In this document: positions 1 to 5,195 of the stretch, one piece after another
Position numbering within the stretch: position 1 is the first letter of the stretch
How the letters are laid out: each line of letters starts with the position of its first letter
Made by a program: the position numbers and the translations under genes
NCBI GenBank assembly: GCA_027322565.1
Contig: DAHVRG010000163.1
Location: forward strand, 1 to 5,195
DNA length: 5,195 nt
Source of the DNA: Georgenia sp.
GTDB taxonomy: Bacteria; Actinomycetota; Actinomycetes; Actinomycetales; Actinomycetaceae
Reading direction: 5' to 3'
Notes under the pieces: model-generated
The model's input: the letters and a program-made list of their open reading frames with translations, nothing else
The model's database searches: none
Told to the model about the DNA's origin: nothing

Positions 1-1011
1 CTGGAGGAGGACCCCGAGGGCTTCGCCCGCGAGCCGGTCGGCGCGGGGCCGTTCACGGTCGCCGAGGTCGTCGACGACAGCCACCTGACCCTCGTGCGCA
101 ACGACAACTACGGCGGCGAGCACACGCCGTCAGCTGACGAGCTCGTCTTCCGCGTCATCCCCGACCCTCAGCAGCGGGTGCAGGCAGTGACCGCCGGTGA
201 GGCGGACATCGCCGTGCCGGGCTCGGACATGTCACACCTCGACGCCGGCGTGGAACAGGGCCTGGAGGCCACCTCGGTGGCACTGAGCGGCGGCACCTTC
301 TTCATCTTCAACACCGCCCAGCCCCCGTTCGACGACCCGCTCGCCCGCCAGGCGGTCTCCACCGCCCTCAACGCCCAGGAGATCGTCGACATCGCCGACG
401 GCGGCAGCGAGGCGGTGGGCATCCGCTCACTGTTCGCCGAGAGCTCGCCGTTCTACGACAGCGGACGGCTCTTCGCCAGCGACGACCCTGCCGCCGCCCA
501 GGACCTGCTGAACGAGATCGCCGAGGCGGGTGAGCCGCTGAGCTTCACGCTCTCCATGCCGCAGGGCGGCCAGTGGCGCCGCTACGGCGAGACCGTCCAG
601 AGCCGGCTCAGCGAGCTCGACAACGTCACCGTCGAGGTCGACTTCCTGGAGAACGCCGCGCTCGCCTCCCAAGTCTTCGGGGAGCGCAACTACCACATGT
701 CCGGGTTCAACCTCTTCATGCCCGACCCGGAACCGAACCTGTTCAACCTCATCCACAGCGAGGGGCGGGACAACCACTCCCAGTACGCCAACCCTGAGCT
801 CGACGAGGCGATCGAGGGAGTCTGGGGAGCGCCGGACGACGAAGCCCGGGCGGACCTGTACGCGACCATCGAGGAGATCCTCATCGAGGACGTCCCGGTG
901 TGGCCGCTCAAGGGCGCCGCACCCTACGTCCTGCACCACGACGGTGTGTCCGGCCTGACCATGCACAGCGAGGGCGCACTCCTGTGGGACCGGGTCGAGG
1001 TCTCCGGCTGA
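1..1011 (+). CDS. ABC transporter substrate-binding protein, family 5 (peptide/nickel type), 5'-truncated by window edge
   Basis: This is the extracellular ligand receptor of the importer encoded downstream. The frame is open from the first base to TGA at 1009-1011, giving 336 visible residues. Family members usually have about 500-550, so roughly 180-200 N-terminal residues, including any lipoprotein signal peptide, lie outside the window. The visible part starts just before the family signature PVGAGPF (residues 12-18; family form PVGTGPY), followed by LVRNDNY (31-37), matching the usual 'l.rNpdYw'. The C-terminal part has the typical helical stretch NPELDEAIEG, then the IEDVPVWPL segment and a closing GALLWDRVEV strand. 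The GTG at 94 is not a start, because the conserved signature lies upstream of it in the same frame. The protein is rich in Asp/Glu, as expected of a secreted actinobacterial protein. The family is clear; the ligand is not, since family 5 includes dipeptide, oligopeptide, nickel, glutathione and opine binders. Confidence 0.95.
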   Translation: MEEDPEGFAREPVGAGPFTVAEVVDDSHLTLVRNDNYGGEHTPSADELVFRVIPDPQQRVQAVTAGEADIAVPGSDMSHLDAGVEQGLEATSVALSGGTFFIFNTAQPPFDDPLARQAVSTALNAQEIVDIADGGSEAVGIRSLFAESSPFYDSGRLFASDDPAAAQDLLNEIAEAGEPLSFTLSMPQGGQWRRYGETVQSRLSELDNVTVEVDFLENAALASQVFGERNYHMSGFNLFMPDPEPNLFNLIHSEGRDNHSQYANPELDEAIEGVWGAPDDEARADLYATIEEILIEDVPVWPLKGAAPYVLHHDGVSGLTMHSEGALLWDRVEVSG

Positions 1012-1018
1012 CCCGACG

Positions 1019-1963
1019 ATGACGCGTCTCCTCCGGCGGAAGCTCCTTCACCTCGTCCCGGTCGTCCTCCTGGTGACCTTCGCGGCGACGGCGCTGTCCG
1101 ACCTCCTGCCGGGCTCTCCTGGCTCAGCGATCCTGGGCCAGGGGGCCACCCCGGAGGAGGTGGCCGCCTTCGATGCGCGCCACGGCTACGACCTGCCACT
1201 GCTGCAGCGCTACGTCAGCTGGCTCGGCGGGCTGGTCACCGGTGACCTCGGCGTCTCGGTGCGCAACGGCCTGCCGGTCACCGACATCCTCCTCCAGCGG
1301 CTGCCCGTCACCCTGCAGGTGGCCGTCCTGGCCCTCGCCATGTCGCTGGCGCTCGCCGTGCCGCTCGCGCTCGTGGCCGCCCTCCGACCCGGACGGACGG
1401 TGGACCGGCTGCTCAGCGGCGCCGCCTCGGTGTTCATCTCGGTCCCGTCCTTCCTCGCCGCTCTGCTCCTGCTCTACCTGCTCGCCTACTCCCTGGGCTG
1501 GTTCCCCATGAGCGGCTGGGCCGCGCCCGGGTCGGGACTGGCGACCCGGTTGTCCCACGTGTTCCTCCCGGCCGCCAGCCTGGCCGTCGTCGAGGCGCCG
1601 GTCTTTCTGCGCATCCTGCGCAGCGACGTCATCGCCACGCTGCAGGAGGACTACATCCTCGCCGCCCGGTCCAAGGGGCTGTCCTCCGCGTACACGCTGC
1701 TGCGGCACGCGCTGCGTCCCTCGACGTTCTCCCTCGCGACCGTCGCCGGGCTCTCGTTCGGGCGGCTCATCGGCGGCTCGATCGTCGTGGAGTTCCTCTT
1801 CGCGCTGCCGGGGGTCGGGAACCTCGTCGTCCAGTCCATCCACAACCAGGACATCCCTGTCGTCCAGGGCGTCGTCGTGTTCACCGCGCTGGCCTACATC
1901 GGGGTCAACACCCTCGTCGACCTCACCTACGCGGCCATCGACCCGAGGGTGAGGGCAGCATGA
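1019..1963 (+). CDS. ABC transporter permease, DppB/OppB type
   Basis: This is one of the two membrane subunits forming the translocation path of a peptide-type importer; it is expected in the cytoplasmic membrane paired with the next gene product. At 314 residues it has normal family length. The N-terminus (basic MTRLLRRK, then a hydrophobic segment at about 11-30 ending in LLPGSPG) is the classic DppB start. The soluble loop carries LPLLQRYVSWLGGL and GDLGVS (residues 59-80) before RLPVTLQ. Further hydrophobic stretches lie near 98-121, 133-160, 180-200, 238-262 and 283-304, consistent with six membrane spans. The EAA-type coupling loop that contacts the ATPases is at about 210-235 (DYILAARSKGL...RHALRPS). 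The C-terminus YAAIDPRVRAA is a family hallmark. The ATG at 1019 follows the binding-protein stop by 7 bases with no good Shine-Dalgarno nearby, so coupled re-initiation is inferred. Its stop overlaps the next start. Substrate unknown. Confidence 0.95.
   Translation: MTRLLRRKLLHLVPVVLLVTFAATALSDLLPGSPGSAILGQGATPEEVAAFDARHGYDLPLLQRYVSWLGGLVTGDLGVSVRNGLPVTDILLQRLPVTLQVAVLALAMSLALAVPLALVAALRPGRTVDRLLSGAASVFISVPSFLAALLLLYLLAYSLGWFPMSGWAAPGSGLATRLSHVFLPAASLAVVEAPVFLRILRSDVIATLQEDYILAARSKGLSSAYTLLRHALRPSTFSLATVAGLSFGRLIGGSIVVEFLFALPGVGNLVVQSIHNQDIPVVQGVVVFTALAYIGVNTLVDLTYAAIDPRVRAA
1945..1955 (+). promoter_or_regulatory. Ribosome binding site for the DppC-type permease
   Basis: A purine-rich stretch, GAGGGTGAGGG, lies inside the end of the preceding permease gene, 4 bases before the ATG at 1960. 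Its first half (GAGGGTG) would have the more usual 8-base spacing. It supports the ATG in the ATGA overlap as the true start. Confidence 0.6.
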
Positions 1964-2853
1964 GCCGACCGTCGACCCCGGTGCGCACGGACCGGCTCAG
2001 CCGGGGGGCTCCCGGCCCGAGCCGCAGGCGCTTCACCGCCCAGGGCCGGTTCTTCCTCGCCGTCGCCGGCGGCTGGCTGGGGCTCATGGTGCTGCTCGCC
2101 CTCCTCGGGCCGCTGCTGCCGCTCCCGGAGGTCGGGGAGACGGTCGGCCCGCCGGCGCAGCCGCCGGGGCTGCGGTGGCCCGAGCCGCTCGGCACCGACT
2201 CCATCGGCCGCAGCACGCTGGCCCGCGTCGTCGGCGGCGCCCGGGTCTCGCTGCTCGTCGGCGGTGCCGCCACCCTCATCGGCGCGGTCGTCGGAGGCCT
2301 TCTCGGTCTCCTCGCCGCCTACCTGCGCGGGAAGCTCGAGGCCGTCGTCGACACGCTCACCGACTCCGTGCTGGCCTTCCCCCCGCTGCTGCTCCTCCTC
2401 GCCCTCGCCGCCGTCATGCGCCCGAGCATCACCACCCTGACGGTCAGTCTGGGGCTGCTCACGGTGCCCGCGTTCATCCGCATCATGAAGGCGAACGCCA
2501 TCGCCGCCCAGAGCCGCGAGTACGTCCTGGCCGCCCGGGCACTGGGTGCGAGCAACAGCCGCATCATCTTCCGCGAGCTGCTCCCGAACACCGCCGCGGC
2601 GGTGCTGGCCTTCGCCGTCGTGCAGATGGCGGTGCTCATCGTCGCCGAGGGCTCCCTCAGCTTCCTCGGGCTCGGGGTGCCGGCACCGACTCCCTCGTGG
2701 GGCGGGATGATCGCGGCCGGCCGCGACCGGTTGGACGCCGCGCCGTCCCTCGTGTTCGTCCCCGGCCTGTTCTTCGTGCTCACCGTCTTCTCGCTCAACA
2801 CCCTCGGCGAGCACCTGCGTAGGAAGTTCGACACCGGGGAGGCGAAGCTGTGA
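1960..2853 (+). CDS. ABC transporter permease, DppC/OppC type
   Basis: This is the second membrane subunit, the partner of the DppB-type permease. Its 297 residues are normal for the family. A basic cytoplasmic N-terminus (about 30 residues, many Arg) precedes a first membrane span near 31-53. The family signature PLGTDSIGRSTLARVVGGARVSL follows at about 77-99, then hydrophobic spans near 96-121, 130-152, 157-173, 211-229 and 263-282. The EAA coupling loop is at about 186-210 (REYVLAARALGAS...RELLPN). The conserved EGSLSFLGLG and PTPSWGGMI segments occupy about 230-251. The C-terminal motif SLNTLGEHLRRKFD (278-291) matches the usual 'nllGD.LRd.lDP' ending. The start ATG overlaps the previous stop by four bases (ATGA, 1960-1963), pointing to translational coupling and equal dosage of the two permeases. 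Specificity cannot be read from this subunit. Confidence 0.95.
   Translation: MSRPSTPVRTDRLSRGAPGPSRRRFTAQGRFFLAVAGGWLGLMVLLALLGPLLPLPEVGETVGPPAQPPGLRWPEPLGTDSIGRSTLARVVGGARVSLLVGGAATLIGAVVGGLLGLLAAYLRGKLEAVVDTLTDSVLAFPPLLLLLALAAVMRPSITTLTVSLGLLTVPAFIRIMKANAIAAQSREYVLAARALGASNSRIIFRELLPNTAAAVLAFAVVQMAVLIVAEGSLSFLGLGVPAPTPSWGGMIAAGRDRLDAAPSLVFVPGLFFVLTVFSLNTLGEHLRRKFDTGEAKL
2836..2842 (+). promoter_or_regulatory. Ribosome binding site deciding the GTG start of the DppD-type ATPase
   Basis: GGGGAGG sits inside the last codons of the DppC-type gene, 7 bases before the GTG at 2850. It supports this GTG as the start. The next in-frame ATG is residue 50, past the Walker A motif, and would destroy the nucleotide-binding domain. 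Confidence 0.75.
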
Positions 2854-3860
2854 CGACGCCGCTGCTCAGCGTCCGCGACCTGCGCACGCACATCCCCACC
2901 CCGCGCGGGCTGGTGCGTGCCGTCGAGGGGGTGAGCTTCGACCTCGAGCGCGGCCGCACGCTCGGCCTCGTGGGGGAGTCCGGGTCGGGCAAGTCCATGC
3001 TCGTGCGGTCGCTCATCGGGATCACCCCGGCCCGCGCGGAACGGTCCGGTGAGATCCGGATGGACGGCGAGGACCTGCTGCGCCTGTCCCGCGCGGGGCT
3101 GCGCCGCTACCTCGGGCGACGGGTCGCCATGGTCTTCCAGGACCCGATGACCTCACTCAACCCCGTGGTCCGGATCGGCCGCCAGCTGACCGAGGGACCG
3201 GTGCGGCACCTCGGGATGAACCGGCGCCGCGCCGAGGAGAGGGCGCTGGAGCTGCTCCGCCAGGTCGGCATCCCCGAGCCCGAGCGTCGGCTGCGGCAGT
3301 ACCCCCACCAGCTCTCCGGCGGGATGCGGCAGCGGGTGATGATCGCCATCGCGCTGGCCTGCGAGCCCGAGCTGCTCATCGCCGACGAAGCCACGACAGC
3401 GCTCGACGTCACGGTCCAGAAGCAGATCCTCGACCTGCTCTCCCACCTCCAGCGGGAGCGCGGCATGGCGATGATCATGGTGAGCCACGACCTCGGGGTC
3501 GTCGCCGGCCGCACCGACGAGGTGGCGGTGATGTACGGCGGCCGGCTCGTGGAGCAGGCCACGACCACCGCCCTGTTCGACGCGCCGCGGCACCGCTACA
3601 CCCGCGCGCTGCTCGACGCGATCCCCCGGATGGACCACCCGCGGGGCACCCCGCTGCGCACGATCGAGGGCTCGCCGCCCGACCTGACCCGCACCGGCCC
3701 CGGCTGCCCCTTCGCCCCACGGTGCGCGGCCCGGGTCGACGCGTGCGTCACCACCGAGCCGCAGCTCGTCCGCGAGGACGGCGGCCACACCCACGCCTGC
3801 CTCGTCCCGGTCGGCGGGCCGCGCCGAACTGCGACTGCGGTGAGAGGAGCAGGGACATGA
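2850..3860 (+). CDS. ABC transporter ATP-binding protein, DppD/OppD type
   Basis: This is one of two cytoplasmic ATPases that drive peptide-type uptake; it is 336 residues long, normal for DppD/OppD. The ABC motifs appear in order: Walker A GESGSGKS (42-49, Lys48), Q-loop Gln97 in MVFQDPMTSLNP, signature LSGGMRQR (155-162), Walker B LLIADE (175-180, catalytic Glu180), D-loop TALD (183-186) and H-loop His213 in SHDLG. All catalytic residues are present. LSGGMRQR rather than FSGGQ is typical of the D-type subunit. The C-terminal oligopeptide-transporter extension starts near HRYTRALLDAIP (248-259) and carries four cysteines, Cys286, Cys292, Cys299 and Cys317, in the spacing linked to an iron-sulfur cluster in DppD homologues. 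The GTG start overlaps the previous stop (GTGA), and the stop overlaps the next ATG. The last dozen residues are low-complexity and poorly conserved. The partner is the next ATPase. Confidence 0.96.
   Translation: MTTPLLSVRDLRTHIPTPRGLVRAVEGVSFDLERGRTLGLVGESGSGKSMLVRSLIGITPARAERSGEIRMDGEDLLRLSRAGLRRYLGRRVAMVFQDPMTSLNPVVRIGRQLTEGPVRHLGMNRRRAEERALELLRQVGIPEPERRLRQYPHQLSGGMRQRVMIAIALACEPELLIADEATTALDVTVQKQILDLLSHLQRERGMAMIMVSHDLGVVAGRTDEVAVMYGGRLVEQATTTALFDAPRHRYTRALLDAIPRMDHPRGTPLRTIEGSPPDLTRTGPGCPFAPRCAARVDACVTTEPQLVREDGGHTHACLVPVGGPRRTATAVRGAGT
3843..3849 (+). promoter_or_regulatory. Ribosome binding site deciding the ATG start of the DppF-type ATPase
   Basis: AGAGGAG lies 7 bases before the ATG at 3857, within the end of the DppD-type gene. 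It fixes the start at 3857. An in-frame ATG at 3722 would add 45 Arg/Pro-rich residues translated out of frame from the conserved C-terminal domain of the previous gene. Confidence 0.8.
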
Positions 3861-4858
3861 GTGCCCCGACTGCCACCCCGCCCCTCCTCGAGGTGCGCGA
3901 CCTGCACCAGCGCTTCTCCGTGCCGCGCGGCACGGTCCACGCCGTGTCCGGGGTGTCGTTCGAGCTGCGTCACGGCGAGACGCTCGGTCTCGTCGGGGAG
4001 TCGGGCTGCGGGAAGTCGACGACCGGCCGCGCCATCCTCCAGCTCCCAGCGCCGACGTCCGGCTCCGTGCGCTTCGCCGGTGAGGAGCTCACCGGCCGCA
4101 CACCCGCGCAGCTGCGGCCGGTGCGGCGCCGTCTCCAGGCGATCTTCCAGGACCCGCGGTCGGTCCTCAACCCGCGGCGTCGGGTCCGTGACATCGTCGG
4201 CGAGGGGCTGGCGATCCAGGGCGTCGGCGCGGCCGACGCCCGGGCGCAGGTCGACCAGGCGCTCCGCGACGTCGGGCTCGACCCCGCCCAGGTCGGCGAC
4301 CGACGTCCGGGGGAGTTCTCCGGCGGCCAGTGCCAGCGCATCGCCATCGCCCGCGCCATGGTCCTGCGCCCCGAGCTCCTCATCTGCGACGAGCCGGTCT
4401 CCGCCCTCGACGTCTCGGTCCAGGCCCAGGTGCTCAACGTGCTCGCGACGATGCGCCGCGAGCGGTCGCTGGCCATGCTGCTCATCGCCCACGACCTCGC
4501 GGTCGTCCGGGCGTTCAGCGACCGGGTCGCCGTCATGTACCTCGGCCGGATCGTCGAGGTCGGACCGAGCGACCACATCTACTCCCGGCCCGCACACCCG
4601 TACACCAGAGCCCTCGTCGACGCGGTCCCGCAGCCCGACCCGCGGCTGTCGCAGGAGGGCACCCCGACCCTCGGCGGGGAGCTGCCCTCACCGCTCGACC
4701 CGCCGTCGGGCTGCCGGTTCCGCACGCGCTGCCCCCTGGCGACGGCCCGGTGCGCCGAGGAGGAGCCCGCGCTCAGCGAGGTGGCGCCGGGACAGTCCGT
4801 CGCCTGCCACTACCCGCTCCATCCACAGCGCACACCCCCGGAGGGTGCCCATGTCTGA
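3857..4858 (+). CDS. ABC transporter ATP-binding protein, DppF/OppF type
   Basis: This is the second ATPase of the importer, expected to pair with the DppD-type subunit under the two permeases. From ATG 3857 it has 333 residues, normal for the family. Motifs in order are Walker A GESGCGKST (47-55, Lys53), Q-loop Gln98 in IFQDPRSVLNPR, signature FSGGQCQR (154-161), Walker B LLICDE (174-179, Glu179), D-loop SALD (182-185) and H-loop His212 in AHDLAVV. The variants GESGCGKST and FSGGQCQR are typical of OppF/DppF rather than OppD/DppD. The C-terminal extension (PAHPYTRALVDAVP, about 245-258, then RFRTRCPLA) has Cys286, Cys292, Cys299 and Cys317, a second candidate cluster site at the same residue numbers as in the partner. 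The start overlaps the preceding stop (ATGA, 3857-3860), and the stop lies inside the start region of the CapA-like gene. Function is secure; substrate is not. Confidence 0.96.
   Translation: MSAPTATPPLLEVRDLHQRFSVPRGTVHAVSGVSFELRHGETLGLVGESGCGKSTTGRAILQLPAPTSGSVRFAGEELTGRTPAQLRPVRRRLQAIFQDPRSVLNPRRRVRDIVGEGLAIQGVGAADARAQVDQALRDVGLDPAQVGDRRPGEFSGGQCQRIAIARAMVLRPELLICDEPVSALDVSVQAQVLNVLATMRRERSLAMLLIAHDLAVVRAFSDRVAVMYLGRIVEVGPSDHIYSRPAHPYTRALVDAVPQPDPRLSQEGTPTLGGELPSPLDPPSGCRFRTRCPLATARCAEEEPALSEVAPGQSVACHYPLHPQRTPPEGAHV
4840..4845 (+). promoter_or_regulatory. Ribosome binding site for the CapA-like gene
   Basis: GGAGGG lies within the final codons of the DppF-type gene, 5 bases before the ATG at 4851. 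It is a strong match and supports both the CapA start and translational coupling to the upstream ATPase gene. Confidence 0.75.
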
Positions 4859-5195
4859 GGCCGTCATCTGTGCGGTCGGGGACCTCGGTCCCGACCGCCC
4901 CGAGCCGCGAGAGCTCTTCGCCCGCGTCGCCCCCGTGCTCCGCGCGGCGGACGTCACCTTCGGCCAGCTCGAGCTGCCGATCACCACCCGGGGTGAGCGG
5001 GTACCCCACATCCGGCACACCTCCCGGTCCCGACCGGAGGCGGCGCCCGCGCTCCGGGAGGCCGGGTTCGACGTGCTGTCGATGGCCTCGAACCACGTCC
5101 TGGACTGGGGCCCGGAGGCCATGTTCGACACGATGGCGGCCCTCGAGGACGTCGGGATCCAGGCGGTGGGCGTAGGCGCCGACCTCGCCGCCGCC
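4851..5195 (+). CDS. CapA/PgsA-family (poly-gamma-glutamate synthesis type) metallophosphoesterase-like protein, 3'-truncated by window edge
   Basis: Starting at ATG 4851, the frame stays open for 115 codons to the end of the window. The protein begins MSEAVICAVGDLGPDRP: a short lead, then the first strand with the Gly-Asp pair (10-11) typical of the CapA fold, which belongs to the calcineurin-like phosphoesterase group. Next come a helix and ADVTFGQLELPITTRG (33-48), matching the family's 'aDl.fgNLE.pit..g', though the usual Asn is Gln39. Then follow a substrate-loop region, ALREAGFDVLSMASNHVLDWG (68-87) with the Asn-His pair at 81-82, and DTMAALEDVGIQAVGVGADLAAA (93-115), matching the family's 'dTl..L...gi..vGaG....A'. 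No signal peptide or membrane anchor is visible, unlike classic CapA/PgsA, so a cytoplasmic location is inferred. Family length is normally 300-400 residues, so most of the protein is missing. It overlaps the upstream ATPase gene by 8 bases. Its reaction is unknown. Confidence 0.88.
   Translation, partial: MSEAVICAVGDLGPDRPEPRELFARVAPVLRAADVTFGQLELPITTRGERVPHIRHTSRSRPEAAPALREAGFDVLSMASNHVLDWGPEAMFDTMAALEDVGIQAVGVGADLAAA

Noticed and set aside
94..1011. GTG at 94 as the start of a 305-residue binding protein
   Set aside because: The frame is open to position 1, and the conserved PVGAGPF signature lies upstream of 94 in that frame, so the gene is simply cut by the window edge.
1607..1623. Perfect 6-base inverted repeat CTGCGC/GCGCAG with a 5-base loop, considered as a terminator or regulatory hairpin
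   Set aside because: It lies inside the DppB-type coding region, has no following T-run and is explained by codons for Leu-Arg-Ile-Leu-Arg-Ser.
1927..2814. Long minus-strand open frame opposite the DppC-type permease
   Set aside because: Its composition (runs of Glu, Gly, Arg, Gln) is the usual antisense pattern of GC-rich coding DNA; no domain is recognisable and the + strand gene is certain. The 333-residue frame at 3596-4597 on the minus strand is rejected for the same reason.
3722..3856. 45-residue N-terminal extension of the DppF-type ATPase from an ATG at 3722
   Set aside because: It would overlap the conserved C-terminal domain of the DppD-type gene, is low-complexity Arg/Pro-rich, has no family counterpart, and the ATG at 3857 has a good Shine-Dalgarno.
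2961..4020. Similar DNA stretches around 2961-2996 and 3983-4018, considered as a direct repeat
   Set aside because: They encode the Walker A regions of two paralogous ATPases (GESGSGKS and GESGCGKS); the similarity reflects protein conservation, not a repeat element.
4330..5175. Long + strand open frame of 281 residues over the end of the DppF-type gene and the CapA-like gene
   Set aside because: Its Arg/Pro/Gly-rich translation shows no family motif. It is an alternative-frame shadow of two genes with clear motifs in other frames.

Overview
The window is a solidly coding piece of very GC-rich DNA (about 70 % G+C by eye, not computed). Third positions are strongly G/C-biased, and long spurious Arg/Pro-rich open frames lie opposite the real genes. 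That composition, the protein style (acidic secreted binding protein, Ala/Arg/Val-rich permeases) and tight start/stop overlaps suggest a high-GC actinobacterium. The sequence alone does not allow a genus call.

All genes are on the + strand and form one compact unit. Positions 1-1011 hold the C-terminal two thirds of a family-5 (peptide/nickel type) extracellular solute-binding protein, cut by the left edge. After only 7 non-coding bases come two permeases of the DppB/OppB type (1019-1963) and DppC/OppC type (1960-2853), then two ATPases of the DppD/OppD type (2850-3860) and DppF/OppF type (3857-4858). From 4851 to the right edge runs the start of a CapA/PgsA-family metallophosphoesterase-like protein. 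Four of the five junctions overlap (ATGA, GTGA, ATGA, then 8 bases), and good Shine-Dalgarno sequences lie inside the preceding genes.

Together the first five genes encode a complete five-part ABC importer: a binding protein captures a peptide-like ligand outside the cell, the two permeases form the channel, and the two ATPases power uptake. The substrate class (di-/oligopeptide, or another family-5 ligand such as nickel chelates or opines) cannot be fixed from the sequence. The CapA-like gene, translationally joined to the last ATPase gene, is the most interesting item. CapA proteins are best known from poly-gamma-glutamate capsule synthesis with CapB and CapC, but here the gene sits at the end of a peptide-importer operon and appears to lack an N-terminal membrane anchor.

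I see no RNA gene, mobile element, CRISPR array, promoter or terminator. The only gap between genes is positions 1012-1018.
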